Origin: Cupriavidus sp. AU9028
Lineage (GTDB): Bacteria; Pseudomonadota; Gammaproteobacteria; Burkholderiales; Burkholderiaceae
Direction of reading: 5' to 3'
Length of the DNA: 64,000 nt
Assembly (NCBI RefSeq): GCF_019795295.1
Contig: NZ_JAIMCG010000009.1
Span: forward strand, 1 to 64,000
The position numbers were made by a program, and so were the translations under genes. The notes below the pieces were generated by a model. It saw nothing but the letters and a program-made list of their open reading frames with translations, did not search any database and had not been told where the DNA came from. Of this stretch, positions 12,123 to 22,108 are shown one piece after another. Positions within the stretch are counted from its first letter, which is position 1; each line of letters starts with the position of its first letter.

Positions 12123-13241
12123 TTACTTCCCCGCCCACCGCTCGCAACTTTGCCGCACCGTCTCGCGCAGGCTGCGGCTATCCCCGTTGATCTGACGCAT
12201 CAATTCCGCATCGCCACGGCGGCTTGCGGCCAGCATGCGGATATTGGCCAGGGCTTCAAGCGAGCCGAGCGCTTCGGCATGGGGCACCAGCACGTCGCAC
12301 ATCTTCAGGATGTGGTCGGCGATCGGCATCCGGGTCAGTTCGTTGGGATGCACGTATTCGCCGTCCAGTCCGAAGCGGCATGCCTGGAAGCGATTGAAGG
12401 TATAGACGAGGTAGTCGTCCTCTTCGGGCGCGAAGGGCCGTGCCAGCAGCAGGTAACGCGCCAGCGCCTGGATATAGGCGGCAATGTCGCAGGCCCGGGT
12501 GACCGTCAGCGGCGTGTCCATCACGCGGACTTCGATGGTGCCGAATTCGGGCTTGGGACGGATGTCCCAGTAGAAGTCCTTCATGCTCTCGATCACGCCG
12601 GTCTTGCGCATCTTCTCGAAATAGGCGGCGAAGGCATCCCACGTCAGCATGAAGGGCGCGCGGCCGCTCATCGGGAAGGCGGCAACCGAGTTCAGCCGCG
12701 CCGAGGCGAAGCCGGTATCGACGTCCTGCACATAGGGCGACGAGGCGGCAAGCGCGACGAAGTGCGGCACGTAGCGGCCGATCGCGTGCAGCAGGAACAG
12801 CGAGTCGTCGGCGCTCGGGCAGCCGATATGCACGTGCTGCCCGAACACCGTGAACTGCTTGGCCAGGTAGCCGTACAGCTCGGAGATGTACTGGTAGCGC
12901 GGCGAGTCGGAAATGGTGCGATCGGCCCACTGCTGGAACGGGTGCGTGCCGCCGCCGCAGATGCCCAGGTTCAGCGCGTGGGACGCTTCCACCATCAGGT
13001 CGCGCATCGTGGTCAGTTCGTCCAGCGCCTGCGCGTAGTCGTGGCAGATGCCCGTGCTGATCTCGATCATCGAGGGGCTGATCTCGGGCTTGATGTCGCC
13101 GGCATGCTGCGCGCCCTTGAGCTGGCGCAGCAGGTCGGGCGCGAACGGCGCGAGGTCGTAGTCGTGCCGGTTGACGAGCTGCATTTCCAGCTCGACGCCG
13201 AAGGTCAGTGCCTCGGAGTGCTTGAACGGTTCCAGTGACAT
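12123..13241 (-). CDS. ybdK: Carboxylate-amine ligase, YbdK family (weak glutamate-cysteine ligase)
   Basis: ATP-dependent ligase of the GCS2 fold. E. coli YbdK has weak gamma-glutamylcysteine ligase activity and its physiological role is unknown. At 372 aa it has the same length as YbdK. Visible motifs are [13 protein letters not shown] near the start, [26 protein letters not shown] and [10 protein letters not shown]. The ATG at 13241 is preceded by AGGAGGG. Its start shares one base with the stop of the upstream antiporter gene (TGATG), so the two are translationally coupled. Confidence 0.9.
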   Translation of the reverse strand: MSLEPFKHSEALTFGVELEMQLVNRHDYDLAPFAPDLLRQLKGAQHAGDIKPEISPSMIEISTGICHDYAQALDELTTMRDLMVEASHALNLGICGGGTHPFQQWADRTISDSPRYQYISELYGYLAKQFTVFGQHVHIGCPSADDSLFLLHAIGRYVPHFVALAASSPYVQDVDTGFASARLNSVAAFPMSGRAPFMLTWDAFAAYFEKMRKTGVIESMKDFYWDIRPKPEFGTIEVRVMDTPLTVTRACDIAAYIQALARYLLLARPFAPEEDDYLVYTFNRFQACRFGLDGEYVHPNELTRMPIADHILKMCDVLVPHAEALGSLEALANIRMLAASRRGDAELMRQINGDSRSLRETVRQSCERWAGK

Positions 13242-14455
13242 CAGCGGGTCCCTCCTGTGGGTCGGACCTCGCCGGCATAGCGAAGTGCCCAGCTTGCCAA
13301 TACGGGCGCGGCGATCTGCTCGATGGCCAGCGCGCACAGGATGATGGCGGTCAGCAACTGCCCGGTGTTCGGGTACAGCCGCACCACATCGCTCATCAAC
13401 AGCCACGCCAGTCCGGACATCGGCCCGAGCGCGACGCCCAGTGCCATGCATTGCCGCATGGACAGGCCGGAGAACGATCCGAGCGCCATCACGCCGGCGA
13501 GCTTGGCCAGGTGGCGCAGCAGCACCAGCACGATGGCGGCGACACCGCCGATGGCCCAGTCGTTGATCGTCAGCGGCAGGCCCAGCGACACCACCATCAC
13601 GATGATCAGCAGGCTGCCGACGCTGCCGAAGTGCGCGGGCCAGACACGTGGCTGGTTGTCCTGGTGCTTGAAGAGCACGCCGGCCAGAATCAGCGTCAGC
13701 GGTACGGACAGCTTGAAGAGGCGGGTCAGCGCCAGCGTGAACAGCACCATGCCGACCAGCACCAGGAAGCTGTACCCGTCGTCGGACGCCAGACGCCCAT
13801 AGATGGCATGGCTGAGCTTGCCGACCACCCAGGCCAGCAGCGCGGAGCCCATCAGCAGATACAGCGGATGGAGCAGCGCCGCGCCGATATTGCCGTATTC
13901 GGAATGCAGCCAGCCGGTGGCCAGCTGCACGATGACCGCGGCGTAGATACTGTTCAGCGCCGCCATCGCCAGCAGACGCTCGGTGACCTGCCCTTCGGCT
14001 CGCAGTTCGTTCTTCAGCTGCAGCACGATGGTGGGCGAAGTGCTCACGGCGATGCCGCCGGCGAGGATGGCCACCGTCGGACCGACGCCCATCCATTGCA
14101 AGGTGGCCGTCACCAGACCCCAGGTCAGCAGGCTCTCGCCGGCGCTGGTAAAGAGCAGCCATCGGTTGGCGCGCAGCCAGGTCAGCGACAGCCGGTGTCC
14201 AAGTTCGAACAGCGCGAAGGCCAGCGCCATGTCGATAAGGATGCGGGTCTGGCCGATCATCGTTCCATCGACGATGGGCCGCCCCAGGGCGCCGGCCAGC
14301 AGACCCGCCACCGCATAGCCGACGATGCGCGGCAGGCGCAGATACAGACGGCAGATTTCGCCGGCCAGGCCGGCACCGACCAGCGCGAGGCCGATCCAGA
14401 AGAGCCCGCTTGGCGCGAGCGGCCAAGTCGGGAATAGTTGGCTTAGTCCATTCAT
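13241..14455 (-). CDS. Cation:proton antiporter, CPA2 (KefB/NhaS-like) family
   Basis: A 404-aa integral membrane protein with about eleven to thirteen hydrophobic segments spread over its whole length. Features typical of CPA2 exchangers are [17 protein letters not shown] in the second segment, [15 protein letters not shown] and [15 protein letters not shown]. No C-terminal RCK/TrkA-N domain is present, so it is not a full KefB/KefC. The ATG at 14455 is taken because the first membrane segment follows closely; AGGA lies upstream. The stop overlaps the ybdK start. The substrate (Na+ or K+) cannot be told from sequence. Confidence 0.85.
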   Translation of the reverse strand: MNGLSQLFPTWPLAPSGLFWIGLALVGAGLAGEICRLYLRLPRIVGYAVAGLLAGALGRPIVDGTMIGQTRILIDMALAFALFELGHRLSLTWLRANRWLLFTSAGESLLTWGLVTATLQWMGVGPTVAILAGGIAVSTSPTIVLQLKNELRAEGQVTERLLAMAALNSIYAAVIVQLATGWLHSEYGNIGAALLHPLYLLMGSALLAWVVGKLSHAIYGRLASDDGYSFLVLVGMVLFTLALTRLFKLSVPLTLILAGVLFKHQDNQPRVWPAHFGSVGSLLIIVMVVSLGLPLTINDWAIGGVAAIVLVLLRHLAKLAGVMALGSFSGLSMRQCMALGVALGPMSGLAWLLMSDVVRLYPNTGQLLTAIILCALAIEQIAAPVLASWALRYAGEVRPTGGTR

Positions 14456-14659
14456 GCGTGCAATCCTAATCGAACCCTGTGACAACCCGTGTCCGGGTTT
14501 GTCCCACAGGGCACGCATTTTGCAGAAAAAGCAGTGAATTGCGCCAAAATTGCCGCGGTTGGCCTCAATTCACGGCTGCGGTTCCGCTCGGGTTCTCCCC
14601 GGGGTCCGCTCGGACCCCGAGGCGCGCACGCACGCAGGCTGCTCAAACCAGCGTTGCTG

Positions 14660-16699
14660 TCAGACCCCCCAGAATTTCCAGGTGGGCCGCGTGCGCTTCA
14701 AGGCGTCCTCGACGCGGCGATAGAGGGACGCCTGGCGTCCCGTTTTCGCACCGAGCTCCCGGGCACGCAGAAAATGGGCCCGGGCCGCTTCGCGGCGCTG
14801 CATGCCGAGCGCGGCCTGCGCCGCGTGCAGCCGGATCTGCGGCTCATCCTGGCTTCCCGCCACGATGGCGGCCTCGAGGTCGCTCAGGGCATCGGCGAAG
14901 GTGACGGACAGCGCCAACGGCGCCCGGTCGCCGGACCCGTCGCCCTGCTGCGGCGGCTCGGCGTCCGGCGACGAGGAAGCAGCGGCCGCGGGCGTGGCGC
15001 CACGCTGGGCTTCCAGCCACTCCAGCCGGATCAGCCCCCGTTGAAAGCGCGGTGCAGCCTGATCCTCGGCATCGCCCGCTGCCAGCTCGATTGCCTTCTC
15101 GAACAGCGGCAGTGCACGGCCGTTGTCGCGCAACTCGCGCCAGATACGTCCGAACGCGTAATACAGCGCGGCGTCCTCGATCTGCAGCGCCCGCTCCTGC
15201 AGCGCTTCGATCTCGTCCAGCGCGAGCGCGCGCTCGCGGGCCTCCATCGCGGGTGCCGCCGCGCCCAGCAAGGCGGCGAAATGGGCCCGCGCATGGGCCA
15301 TCGGATGGGCCGCCTCGCTGCGCTCCTCGACCGGCAGGGCGTCGAGCTGCGCGTCCATATGGGCGATCGCGGCGCGGGCCGCGGTCACGGCGTCGGTGCC
15401 GCCAATGGCCTTCCAGGCGTGGATCAGCCGGCTGAAGACCCAGGCGACCTCCGCCGGTTGCCGGTCCAGCGGATAGCGGTTGAGTACCTCTCCGGCCACC
15501 TCGACAACCAGCGGATGCCTCCCTGCGGAATCGTGGCAGTCTAACAGGTCGATCCAGTGGCCGATGAAATCGCTGACGGCGATGCCCTTCTCGTGCAGCG
15601 CCACTCGCTCCTCGCGCTCGTCCTTGCCCGTCCCTTGCAGCCGCCGGGCCAGACGATCGCACAGCAGGGAATAGATGTGCGGGTCGGCGTCGTCGCAGGT
15701 GCCTTCGCCGCTTTCGAAGTACGCTTCGAAGCGGCCCAGCGCGATGCGCCATGCCTTCTGGATCTGCGGCTCCAGCGCGGCGGCCGATGCCGGCTCGCGC
15801 TCGGCGAACTCCGCCAGCGACAGGCCCGCCAGGTAGTAGCCGTGCGCATCGGGGGCGTTCTCGTTCAGCCGGAAGCCCTGCCATGGCGCGGATTCGCCCG
15901 CGCGCAGCCGCCATTCCAGTTCCCGCACCTGGGCGCGGGGATCGGGCACGCGGCGCAGGTACACCGCCAGATCGTCCCGTGCCCCGGCGACGTCGCCGGC
16001 CCGGTAGCGCAGCGGTGCGCGCACGCGGCGCGCCTCGGGATGGTCCGGTTCCGCCGCGAGCACGAGTTCGGCCTGCTGCGCCGCCAGCGCGTCCCCTTGC
16101 GAGCCGCTCAACTGCAGCAGATCCGGGTTGTCCAGCGCGATGCGCGCCAGGCAAAGCCGCAGCAGCGGGTCCACCGCCTGCCCGGCGGTTTCCGATGCCT
16201 GGATATGGGACCCCGTCAGCGCGAGGATGTCGTGGGCACCGAGATCCGGCGCGCGGTACAGCAGGTCGTACCAATAGCGCGCGGCGCGGGCAGGATTGCC
16301 GAGCCGGTAGTGCACCAGACCCGCGTGGAACTGCGCGCTCCACTCACCGGTGGCCAGCCCATTGCGCCTGGCGGCCTCCTCCAGCCAGGGCAGCGCTTCC
16401 TGCAACCGCCCCGCGCTCATCAGCAGCAGGCCATAGCGGTGCGCCAGCAGCCCACGCGAGGCCCAGCGATGGGCGGGATGCAGCGGCGTCTGCGGCAGCC
16501 GGCTCAGCGCGGCATCGAGAATGGCGAAGCTGCGCTCCGGCTCGCCCTTGTCGAACCACAGCCGCGCCCGCAACGCGTCATAGTCGACCACCTCGGGATG
16601 CTGCCGAGCGAGGCCATCGAGGATCGCCAGCGCGTCGTCATAGCGCTCCTGGGTGGCCAGCTCGATGGCGAGGTCGTAACTGAGTGGCGTGGCGGACAC
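14660..16699 (-). CDS. Large tetratricopeptide-repeat protein of unknown function
   Basis: A 679-aa soluble protein built mostly of helical repeats. TPR-like units are seen in residues 8-110 (ATQERYDDALAILDGLARQ, SAGRLQEALPWLEEAARR), near residues 125-145, and again at the C terminus (NGRALPLFEKAIELA, REAARAHFLRARELG). An Ala/Ser/Pro-rich linker lies near residue 590. No signal peptide or catalytic motif is visible. The start is taken as the GTG at 16699 because AAGGAG stands six bases upstream; an ATG at 16762 has no such site. It probably acts as a protein-interaction scaffold; I do not recognise a named family. Confidence 0.75.
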   Translation of the reverse strand: MSATPLSYDLAIELATQERYDDALAILDGLARQHPEVVDYDALRARLWFDKGEPERSFAILDAALSRLPQTPLHPAHRWASRGLLAHRYGLLLMSAGRLQEALPWLEEAARRNGLATGEWSAQFHAGLVHYRLGNPARAARYWYDLLYRAPDLGAHDILALTGSHIQASETAGQAVDPLLRLCLARIALDNPDLLQLSGSQGDALAAQQAELVLAAEPDHPEARRVRAPLRYRAGDVAGARDDLAVYLRRVPDPRAQVRELEWRLRAGESAPWQGFRLNENAPDAHGYYLAGLSLAEFAEREPASAAALEPQIQKAWRIALGRFEAYFESGEGTCDDADPHIYSLLCDRLARRLQGTGKDEREERVALHEKGIAVSDFIGHWIDLLDCHDSAGRHPLVVEVAGEVLNRYPLDRQPAEVAWVFSRLIHAWKAIGGTDAVTAARAAIAHMDAQLDALPVEERSEAAHPMAHARAHFAALLGAAAPAMEARERALALDEIEALQERALQIEDAALYYAFGRIWRELRDNGRALPLFEKAIELAAGDAEDQAAPRFQRGLIRLEWLEAQRGATPAAAASSSPDAEPPQQGDGSGDRAPLALSVTFADALSDLEAAIVAGSQDEPQIRLHAAQAALGMQRREAARAHFLRARELGAKTGRQASLYRRVEDALKRTRPTWKFWGV

Positions 16700-16829
16700 G
16701 GACTGCTCCTTGGCAAAGCGGAATAGGACTGGAATAGGTCGGGATCGGACGGTCGGGGCCATCGGTGGCCTGGCTCGCGGACGAAGCCCAAACGACGTAT
16801 GTCGGCCACTTCGGGCCGGAGTGTAGCGG

Positions 16830-16854
16830 GAAAGTGGTGGTTAGCCCCACTTTC
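16830..16854. other. Hairpin between dctD and the TPR gene
   Basis: GAAAGTGG and CCACTTTC form an 8-bp stem with a nine-base loop, 39 bp past the dctD stop. There is no T tract; it may be a weak terminator for dctBD. Confidence 0.35.
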
Positions 16855-16892
16855 GGGGGATGACCGTGCAGGCGGGCGGCCGGCCGCAGCGG

Positions 16893-18320
16893 CTAGCCGT
16901 CCTTGGCGGGCAGATACTCGCGGCGATCGATGCCGTAGCGCTGCATCTTGTCGTACAGCGTCTTGCGCGCGATGGCCAGGGTTTCCAGCGTCTCCCGCAC
17001 GCTGCCGCCGTTGGCGGCCAGGGTGTCGCGAATCAATTGGGCCTCGTAGCGGTCGACCCGTTCGGCAAGGCTGCCGGGTGTCCCGGGCGCGCCCGCGGAC
17101 GGCGTCTGCACCGCAGCCGTAGCCTCGGCCTGGGCCGTCCGTACCTGGCCGAGGCGCGCGCCCGGCGTCAGCGCCGTCACGCCGAGCACGAAGCGCTCGG
17201 CGAAATGCAGCAGCTCGCGCACATTGCCGGGCCAGTCGTGCTCGTCCAGATAGCGGCGCACGCCATCGCCCAGTGCCGGCACCTCCCGCCGGAAGCGGCT
17301 TGCCGCCTGCGTGCAGAAGACATCGAACAACAGCCCGATGTCCTCGCGGCGCTGGCGCAGCGGCGGCAGATGCAGGGTGACCACATTCAGGCGGTAATAC
17401 AGGTCCTCGCGGAACGCGCCGCGCTGCGAGGGGTCGGCCAGATCGACCTTGCTGGCCGCCACCACGCGCAGGTCCACCGGACGCAGTTCGTTGGTGCCGA
17501 GCGGATCGACGCTGCGCGTCTCCAGCACCCGCAGCAGCTTCAGCTGCACCGCCGGCGGCATGCTCTCGATCTCGTCCAGAAACAGCGTGCCGCCGCTGGA
17601 GTGCTCGATGCGGCCGACCCGCCGCCGTTGCGCGCCGGTGAAGGCGCCCGGTTCGTGTCCGAACAGCTCGCTCTCGATCACCGACTCCGGTAGCGCGCCG
17701 CAGTTCAGCGCCACCAGCTGGCCGGCACGGCGGCGGCTCCACTGGTGCAGCGCGGTGGCCGCCATCTCCTTGCCGGTGCCGGTTTCGCCCACCAGCAGCA
17801 CGTCCACGTCGGCGTCGGCGATATGCCGGATAGTCTCGCGCAGCTCCACCATCGGCGCGCTGATGCCGAGCAGGGGCCAGTCCGATTGCCCGCCTTCGGA
17901 GGCCTGCTGCAGGCGGCGGTTCTCCAGCACCAGTTGACGCTTTTCCCAGGCATGGCCGACCGCGGTCAGCAGGCGGTGGGTCGCGTAAGGCTTCTCGAGG
18001 AAATCGTAGGCGCCGCGCCGCATCGCTTCTACCGCCTGCGCGATATCGCCGTGGCCGGTGATGAAGATCACCGGCAGGCTGGCGTCGCGCTCGAGCACCC
18101 GCTCGAACAGCTGCAGGCCGTCCAGACCTGGCATGCGCATGTCGGTGACCAGCACGTCCGGGTAGCCGTGCGCCAGGCTGTCCAGGAACGACTGGGCGCT
18201 CGCGTGCGCGTCGACGTGGTATCCGGCCAGCGACAGGCTCTCGCTGGCGGCGATCCGCACGTCGTGGTCGTCGTCGACCAGGGCCACGCGGCGGGCAGGG
18301 GTATCGTTCGATGGCGTCAT
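16893..18320 (-). CDS. dctD: Sigma-54-dependent response regulator, DctD type
   Basis: Activator of C4-dicarboxylate transport genes. Receiver domain residues 10-125 have acidic pocket DDD (16-18), phospho-acceptor D60 and K110. The AAA+ domain has Walker A GETGTGKE (178-185) and GAFTGA (225-230), the loop that contacts sigma-54. A Fis-type helix-turn-helix closes the 475-aa protein ([22 protein letters not shown]). The ATG at 18320 overlaps the dctB stop by four bases (ATGA), so kinase and regulator are coupled. The nearby divergent dctA has a sigma-54 promoter, which fits the assignment. DctD and related AauR/AlgB-like regulators are hard to separate by motif alone; dctA decides it. Confidence 0.88.
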   Translation of the reverse strand: MTPSNDTPARRVALVDDDHDVRIAASESLSLAGYHVDAHASAQSFLDSLAHGYPDVLVTDMRMPGLDGLQLFERVLERDASLPVIFITGHGDIAQAVEAMRRGAYDFLEKPYATHRLLTAVGHAWEKRQLVLENRRLQQASEGGQSDWPLLGISAPMVELRETIRHIADADVDVLLVGETGTGKEMAATALHQWSRRRAGQLVALNCGALPESVIESELFGHEPGAFTGAQRRRVGRIEHSSGGTLFLDEIESMPPAVQLKLLRVLETRSVDPLGTNELRPVDLRVVAASKVDLADPSQRGAFREDLYYRLNVVTLHLPPLRQRREDIGLLFDVFCTQAASRFRREVPALGDGVRRYLDEHDWPGNVRELLHFAERFVLGVTALTPGARLGQVRTAQAEATAAVQTPSAGAPGTPGSLAERVDRYEAQLIRDTLAANGGSVRETLETLAIARKTLYDKMQRYGIDRREYLPAKDG

Positions 18321-20203
18321 GGTTGCGGACGCTGCCGCGTCCCGTTCAGCAGGATGGTAAAGACAGTGCCGCCGCCCGGCGCCGGCGCGGCGTCGAGGGC
18401 ACCACCGAAGTCGCGCACGATGTCGCGCGAGATCACCAGGCCCAGCCCCAGCCCTTCGGGTTTGGAGGTGGAGAACGGCGTGAAGAGCCGCTGCGCGATC
18501 TCGCCGGCAATGCCCGGGCCGTTGTCCGAGACGGCGATCCGCACGCGCTCGCCGCACGCCTCGACCGCGATGCCGATGCGGCCATCGGGCTGGCCGGCCA
18601 GCGCGTCCAGCGCGTTCTGCAGCAGATTGACCAGCACCTGCTCCAGGCGCCGGCGCTCGCCCATTGCCTGCGCGCCACGCTGGCCGGTGCGGGTCACCGG
18701 CACCGGCTGGCTCTGCAGCCGGGGGCCCAGCAACATCAGCGCCCCCTCGATGGCCTCGTCCACGGAAATGGGCTCGACCGCGCCCGAGCCGCCCTTGCGT
18801 GCAAAGCTGCGCAGCTGGCCGGTGATGGCGCCGATGCGCTCGGTCAGGGCGCCGATCCTCTGCAGATTGGTTCGCACCCCCTCCTCGTTGCCGCGTGCCA
18901 GATGGCTGCCGGCATTGTCGGCACTGGCGCGGATGGCGGCGACGGGCTGGTTGATCTCATGGGCGACGCCGGCCGCGATCTGTCCCAGGGAGCTGAGCTT
19001 GCTGGCCTGCACCAGCTGCTCCTGCGCGGCATGCAGCCGCAGCTCGGCCAGCCGGCGCTCCTCCATCTCCGCGCGCAGCTGATCGTTGGCCGCGCGCAGT
19101 TCCGTGGTGGCGGCGCGTACCTGCTCGGTCAGTTCGGCGCGGGCCGCGGCCTGCCGGGCGTTGTGCCGCCGCACTCGTTGCCGCAGCGCCAGCGCAGTGG
19201 CTACGGCCCCATATAGCAACAGCAGCACCACCAGCGCCTGTGCCTGCATCCGTGCGCCGGCCGCCGCGGCCTCGGGCTGCAGGGGCGCCAGCTGGTGGAA
19301 GGTCCAGTCGGTGCTTGCCACCGGCAACGCGATGTGCACGTAGCGCTGGTCGCTGGCGCGCGCCGGTACGTCTGCCCGTACGACCGAAGCCTGGCCCGGC
19401 GCGCCTTCGCCCTGCGGCGGCCGCAGCGGCAGCGTCTCGAAAGTCGCCTCGCCATACTGCAGGCTCTGGCGCAGCCGCGCGGCGATGGCCGGGGGAACCG
19501 GGCGCAAGGCGCGAAAGCGCCAGGCCGGCTCGCTCGACAGCAGCACCACGCCGCCCGGACTGGTGACGAACACCGGATCCGGCAAGCGGGCCCAGTCCGC
19601 CTCGAGCGCGTCGAATTCGACCTTGACCGCGACCACCCCGAGCAGCGCCCCCCGCGCGTCCGCCACGCGGTGCGACAGGTACAGCCCCGGGCGCCGGCTG
19701 ATCGTGCCCAGCGCGAAGTGCTCGGCCGCGCCCGCCTGCGCGGCGCGGGCGAAATATGGGCGGAAGGCATAGTTCTCGCCGACGAAGGTGTCGGCGCCGC
19801 GCCAGTTGCTGGCGGCCAGGGTCAGGCCATCGCGGTTCATCAGGTAGATCACCGAAGCGCCGGTGCCCGCAGCCAGCTCCTCGAGCTTGCGGTTCAGCGC
19901 CGCGACCGCTGCCGTATCCGGGCCGATCAGCGCATTGCGCAGGTCCGGGTCCTGGGCCAGCACCATCGGCAACGCCCGGTGTTTCTCCAGGTCGCGCCGC
20001 AGCGTGGCGACGTTGAAGCGCGCCGCGCCCTCGGCGCGCGCCGTCACCGCTTCGGTCGCGCTCCGCAGCGCGACGCGCCCGACGACCTCGAGCACCGCGA
20101 CGGCAAGGGCCAGGCCGAGCCCGACCAGAGCCAGGGCTGCGACGAGGGCGCGCGTGCGAGGACGCAAAGGGGACGGCGCGACAGCGCCGCGTGGGAGGGG
20201 CAT
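18317..20203 (-). CDS. dctB: Two-component sensor histidine kinase, DctB type
   Basis: Inner-membrane sensor of C4-dicarboxylates. With the start used here (628 aa) there is a membrane segment at about 17-47, a periplasmic double-Cache sensor region with [15 protein letters not shown], a second membrane segment at about 317-342, a coiled coil, then the phospho-acceptor H415 in [10 protein letters not shown]-box [11 protein letters not shown] and G-boxes DNGPGI and [12 protein letters not shown]. The ATG at 20203 is preferred because little precedes the membrane segment; an ATG at 20287 would add 28 Pro/Leu/Arg-rich residues. Neither start has a good SD, so the start is uncertain. Confidence 0.87.
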   Translation of the reverse strand: MPLPRGAVAPSPLRPRTRALVAALALVGLGLALAVAVLEVVGRVALRSATEAVTARAEGAARFNVATLRRDLEKHRALPMVLAQDPDLRNALIGPDTAAVAALNRKLEELAAGTGASVIYLMNRDGLTLAASNWRGADTFVGENYAFRPYFARAAQAGAAEHFALGTISRRPGLYLSHRVADARGALLGVVAVKVEFDALEADWARLPDPVFVTSPGGVVLLSSEPAWRFRALRPVPPAIAARLRQSLQYGEATFETLPLRPPQGEGAPGQASVVRADVPARASDQRYVHIALPVASTDWTFHQLAPLQPEAAAAGARMQAQALVVLLLLYGAVATALALRQRVRRHNARQAAARAELTEQVRAATTELRAANDQLRAEMEERRLAELRLHAAQEQLVQASKLSSLGQIAAGVAHEINQPVAAIRASADNAGSHLARGNEEGVRTNLQRIGALTERIGAITGQLRSFARKGGSGAVEPISVDEAIEGALMLLGPRLQSQPVPVTRTGQRGAQAMGERRRLEQVLVNLLQNALDALAGQPDGRIGIAVEACGERVRIAVSDNGPGIAGEIAQRLFTPFSTSKPEGLGLGLVISRDIVRDFGGALDAAPAPGGGTVFTILLNGTRQRPQP

Positions 20204-20299
20204 CGTGGAAAGGCGGAGGCGAAGGCGAAGGTGAGGCGGAAGCGGAAGCGCAGGGCTTCGTGCGGGCGGCGGATCGTCGGCCGCCATCGCTCACGTGGT

Positions 20300-20317
20300 T
20301 GTGTGGAAACTCACACA
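20300..20317. promoter_or_regulatory. Candidate DctD enhancer site (dyad)
   Basis: TGTGTG-N6-CACACA is a perfect inverted repeat centred about 140 bp upstream of the predicted dctA start of transcription. That is the usual distance for an upstream activating sequence of a sigma-54 activator. Binding by DctD is inferred from position. Confidence 0.5.
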
Positions 20318-20422
20318 TCAAGGCTGGCATTCTAGGTGGTTTTCCGCCCACCCGCCAGCGCATCCACCCGTCCCCTACCGAAATTCCGTTACAGAACAAT
20401 GACTTGAACGGCAAGAGGCGCG

Positions 20423-20438
20423 TGGCACGGCGCTTGCG
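20423..20438 (+). promoter_or_regulatory. Sigma-54 promoter of dctA
   Basis: TGGCACGGCGCTTGCG matches the -24/-12 consensus TGGCACG-N4-TTGC. The GG (20424-20425) and GC (20436-20437) pairs are correctly separated by ten bases. It lies about 100 bp upstream of the dctA ATG. Confidence 0.85.
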
Positions 20439-20540
20439 TTACCCCCGCCGCTCCTGGCGCCGCACCCGCTCGGCCCAGCTTACCTTTACATATGGACTGC
20501 AGCCGGCCCACGCTGGCGAAGTCTTCGGCAGGGGACACCC

Positions 20541-21872
20541 ATGATCGACACGCATTTCGAGGCGGCGCCGGCCGTCAAGCGCCCGTTTTACCGCCATCTG
20601 TACGTCCAGGTGCTGATCGCCATCGCGGCCGGCATCGCACTCGGTCACTTCTGGCCCGAGACCGGCGCCGACATGAAGCCGCTGGGCGATGCCTTCATCA
20701 AGCTCGTCAAGATGATCATCGCGCCGGTGATCTTCCTGACCGTGGCGACGGGCATCGCCGGCATGACCGACCTGAAGAAGGTCGGTCGCGTCGCCGGCAA
20801 GGCGATGGCCTACTTCCTGACGTTCTCGACGCTGGCGCTGATCGTCGGCCTGATCGTGGCCAATGTGGTGCAGCCGGGCCACGGCCTGCACATCGACCCG
20901 GCCACGCTGGATTCGAAGGCGGTGTCGGGCTACGTCGCCAAGGCGCACGACTCGTCGATCGTCGGCTTCCTGATGAACATCATCCCGACGACGATCATCA
21001 GCCCGTTCGTCAACGGCGACATCCTGCAGGTGCTGTTCGTCGCGGTGCTGTTCGGCATCTCGCTGGCACTGGTCGGCGAGCGCGGCAAGCCGGTGACGGA
21101 CTTCCTGCAGGCCGTGATGCAACCGGTGTTCCGCCTGGTCGCGATCCTGATGAAGGCGGCCCCGGTGGGCGCATTCGGCGCAATGGCCTTCACCATCGGC
21201 CGCTACGGCATCGAATCGGTCGCCAACCTGGCGATGCTGGTGGGCACCTTCTACCTGACCTCGCTGCTGTTCGTGCTGGTCGTGCTGGGTGCCGTGGCCC
21301 GCTACAACGGCTTCTCGATCCTGAAGCTGGTCCGCTATATCCGCGAGGAGCTGCTGCTGGTGCTGGGTACCAGCTCGTCCGAGGCGGCGCTGCCCACGCT
21401 GATGCAGAAGATGGAGCGCGCCGGCGCCTCGAAGTCGGTGGTCGGCCTGGTCGTGCCGACCGGCTACTCGTTCAACCTGGACGGCACCAACATCTACATG
21501 ACGATGGCGGCGCTGTTCATTGCACAGGCTTGCGACATTCCGCTGTCGCTGGGCGACCAGATCCTGCTGCTGCTGGTGGCGATGCTCAGCTCCAAGGGCG
21601 CCGCGGGCGTGACCGGGGCCGGCTTCATTACGCTGGCGGCGACGCTGGCGGTGGTGCCCACGGTGCCGGTGGCCGGCATGGCGCTGATCCTGGGCATCGA
21701 CCGCTTCATGTCGGAATGCCGCGCGCTGACCAACCTGGTTGGCAACGCAACCGCCGCCATCGTCGTGGCACGCTGGGAAGGCGAGCTGGACAAGGACCAG
21801 CTGGACCGCGCACTGGCGGGCGAGGTGGTGCCGGCGGTCGACGAGCCGGCGACGGCACAGCCGGCCGCCTGA
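20541..21872 (+). CDS. dctA: C4-dicarboxylate:proton symporter DctA
   Basis: Imports succinate, fumarate and malate across the inner membrane with protons or sodium. The 443-aa protein is of standard length for the DAACS (GltP/DctA) family. Characteristic stretches are [23 protein letters not shown], the serine-rich hairpin [14 protein letters not shown], the substrate-site motif [16 protein letters not shown] and [17 protein letters not shown]. The ATG at 20541 has GGCAGGGG upstream. The divergent dctBD pair and the sigma-54 promoter give a complete dicarboxylate-responsive uptake module. Confidence 0.96.
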   Translation: MIDTHFEAAPAVKRPFYRHLYVQVLIAIAAGIALGHFWPETGADMKPLGDAFIKLVKMIIAPVIFLTVATGIAGMTDLKKVGRVAGKAMAYFLTFSTLALIVGLIVANVVQPGHGLHIDPATLDSKAVSGYVAKAHDSSIVGFLMNIIPTTIISPFVNGDILQVLFVAVLFGISLALVGERGKPVTDFLQAVMQPVFRLVAILMKAAPVGAFGAMAFTIGRYGIESVANLAMLVGTFYLTSLLFVLVVLGAVARYNGFSILKLVRYIREELLLVLGTSSSEAALPTLMQKMERAGASKSVVGLVVPTGYSFNLDGTNIYMTMAALFIAQACDIPLSLGDQILLLLVAMLSSKGAAGVTGAGFITLAATLAVVPTVPVAGMALILGIDRFMSECRALTNLVGNATAAIVVARWEGELDKDQLDRALAGEVVPAVDEPATAQPAA

Positions 21873-21909
21873 GCGGGCGGCATGGCCTGACAGGCCATGG
21901 CAACAAAAA

Positions 21910-21942
21910 GGGCCCCGCATGGCGGGGCCCTTCTCGTTTGCA
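21910..21942 (+). terminator. Intrinsic terminator of dctA
   Basis: GGGCCCCGC (21910-21918) and GCGGGGCCC (21922-21930) form a 9-bp stem with a three-base loop, followed by TTCTCGTTT and preceded by AAAAA. It lies 38 bp after the dctA stop and may work in both directions. Confidence 0.75.
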
Positions 21943-21964
21943 GACAGCGCTCGAACACCCTGCG

Positions 21965-22035
21965 CGTCGCTCCCGCGAAAGCGGGAATCCAGCGTCTTCA
22001 AAAGCCACTGGGTCCCCGCTTCCGCGGGGACGACG
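21965..22035. repeat. REP/BIME-like palindromic repeat
   Basis: Two hairpins (21971-21986 with a GAAA loop; 22012-22031) are arranged as a larger imperfect palindrome bounded by CGTCG and CGACG. The CCCGCGAAAGCGGG core is a common dispersed intergenic repeat in proteobacterial genomes. It lies between two similar terminator-like hairpins. Confidence 0.6.
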
Positions 22036-22053
22036 GTGCCTGATCGGCAGTCC

Positions 22054-22083
22054 TGGGCCTCGCACTGCGGGCCCTTCTCGTTC
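22054..22083. terminator. Second terminator-like copy downstream of the repeat
   Basis: An imperfect GGGCC..CGC/GCG..GGCCC hairpin is followed by TTCTCGTTCG. This closely resembles the dctA terminator at 21910-21942 and lies just after the orphan livK-like gene on the other strand. Confidence 0.45.
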
Positions 22084-22108
22084 GCGCAGCCGGTGGCAGC
22101 AGCGCGGC

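Larger units (their letters stand above)
20204..20540. promoter_or_regulatory. Divergent dctBD / dctA control region
   Basis: This 337-bp gap holds the perfect dyad at 20300-20317 and the sigma-54 promoter at 20423-20438. The stretch from 20318 to 20400 shows no further clear site. If dctB starts at 20287 its first codons fall in the left part. Confidence 0.7.

Noticed and set aside
14601-14618. GGGGTCCG/CGGACCCC stem as a terminator
   Set aside because: The loop would be only two to four bases and no T tract follows on either strand; position does not fit the end of a gene.
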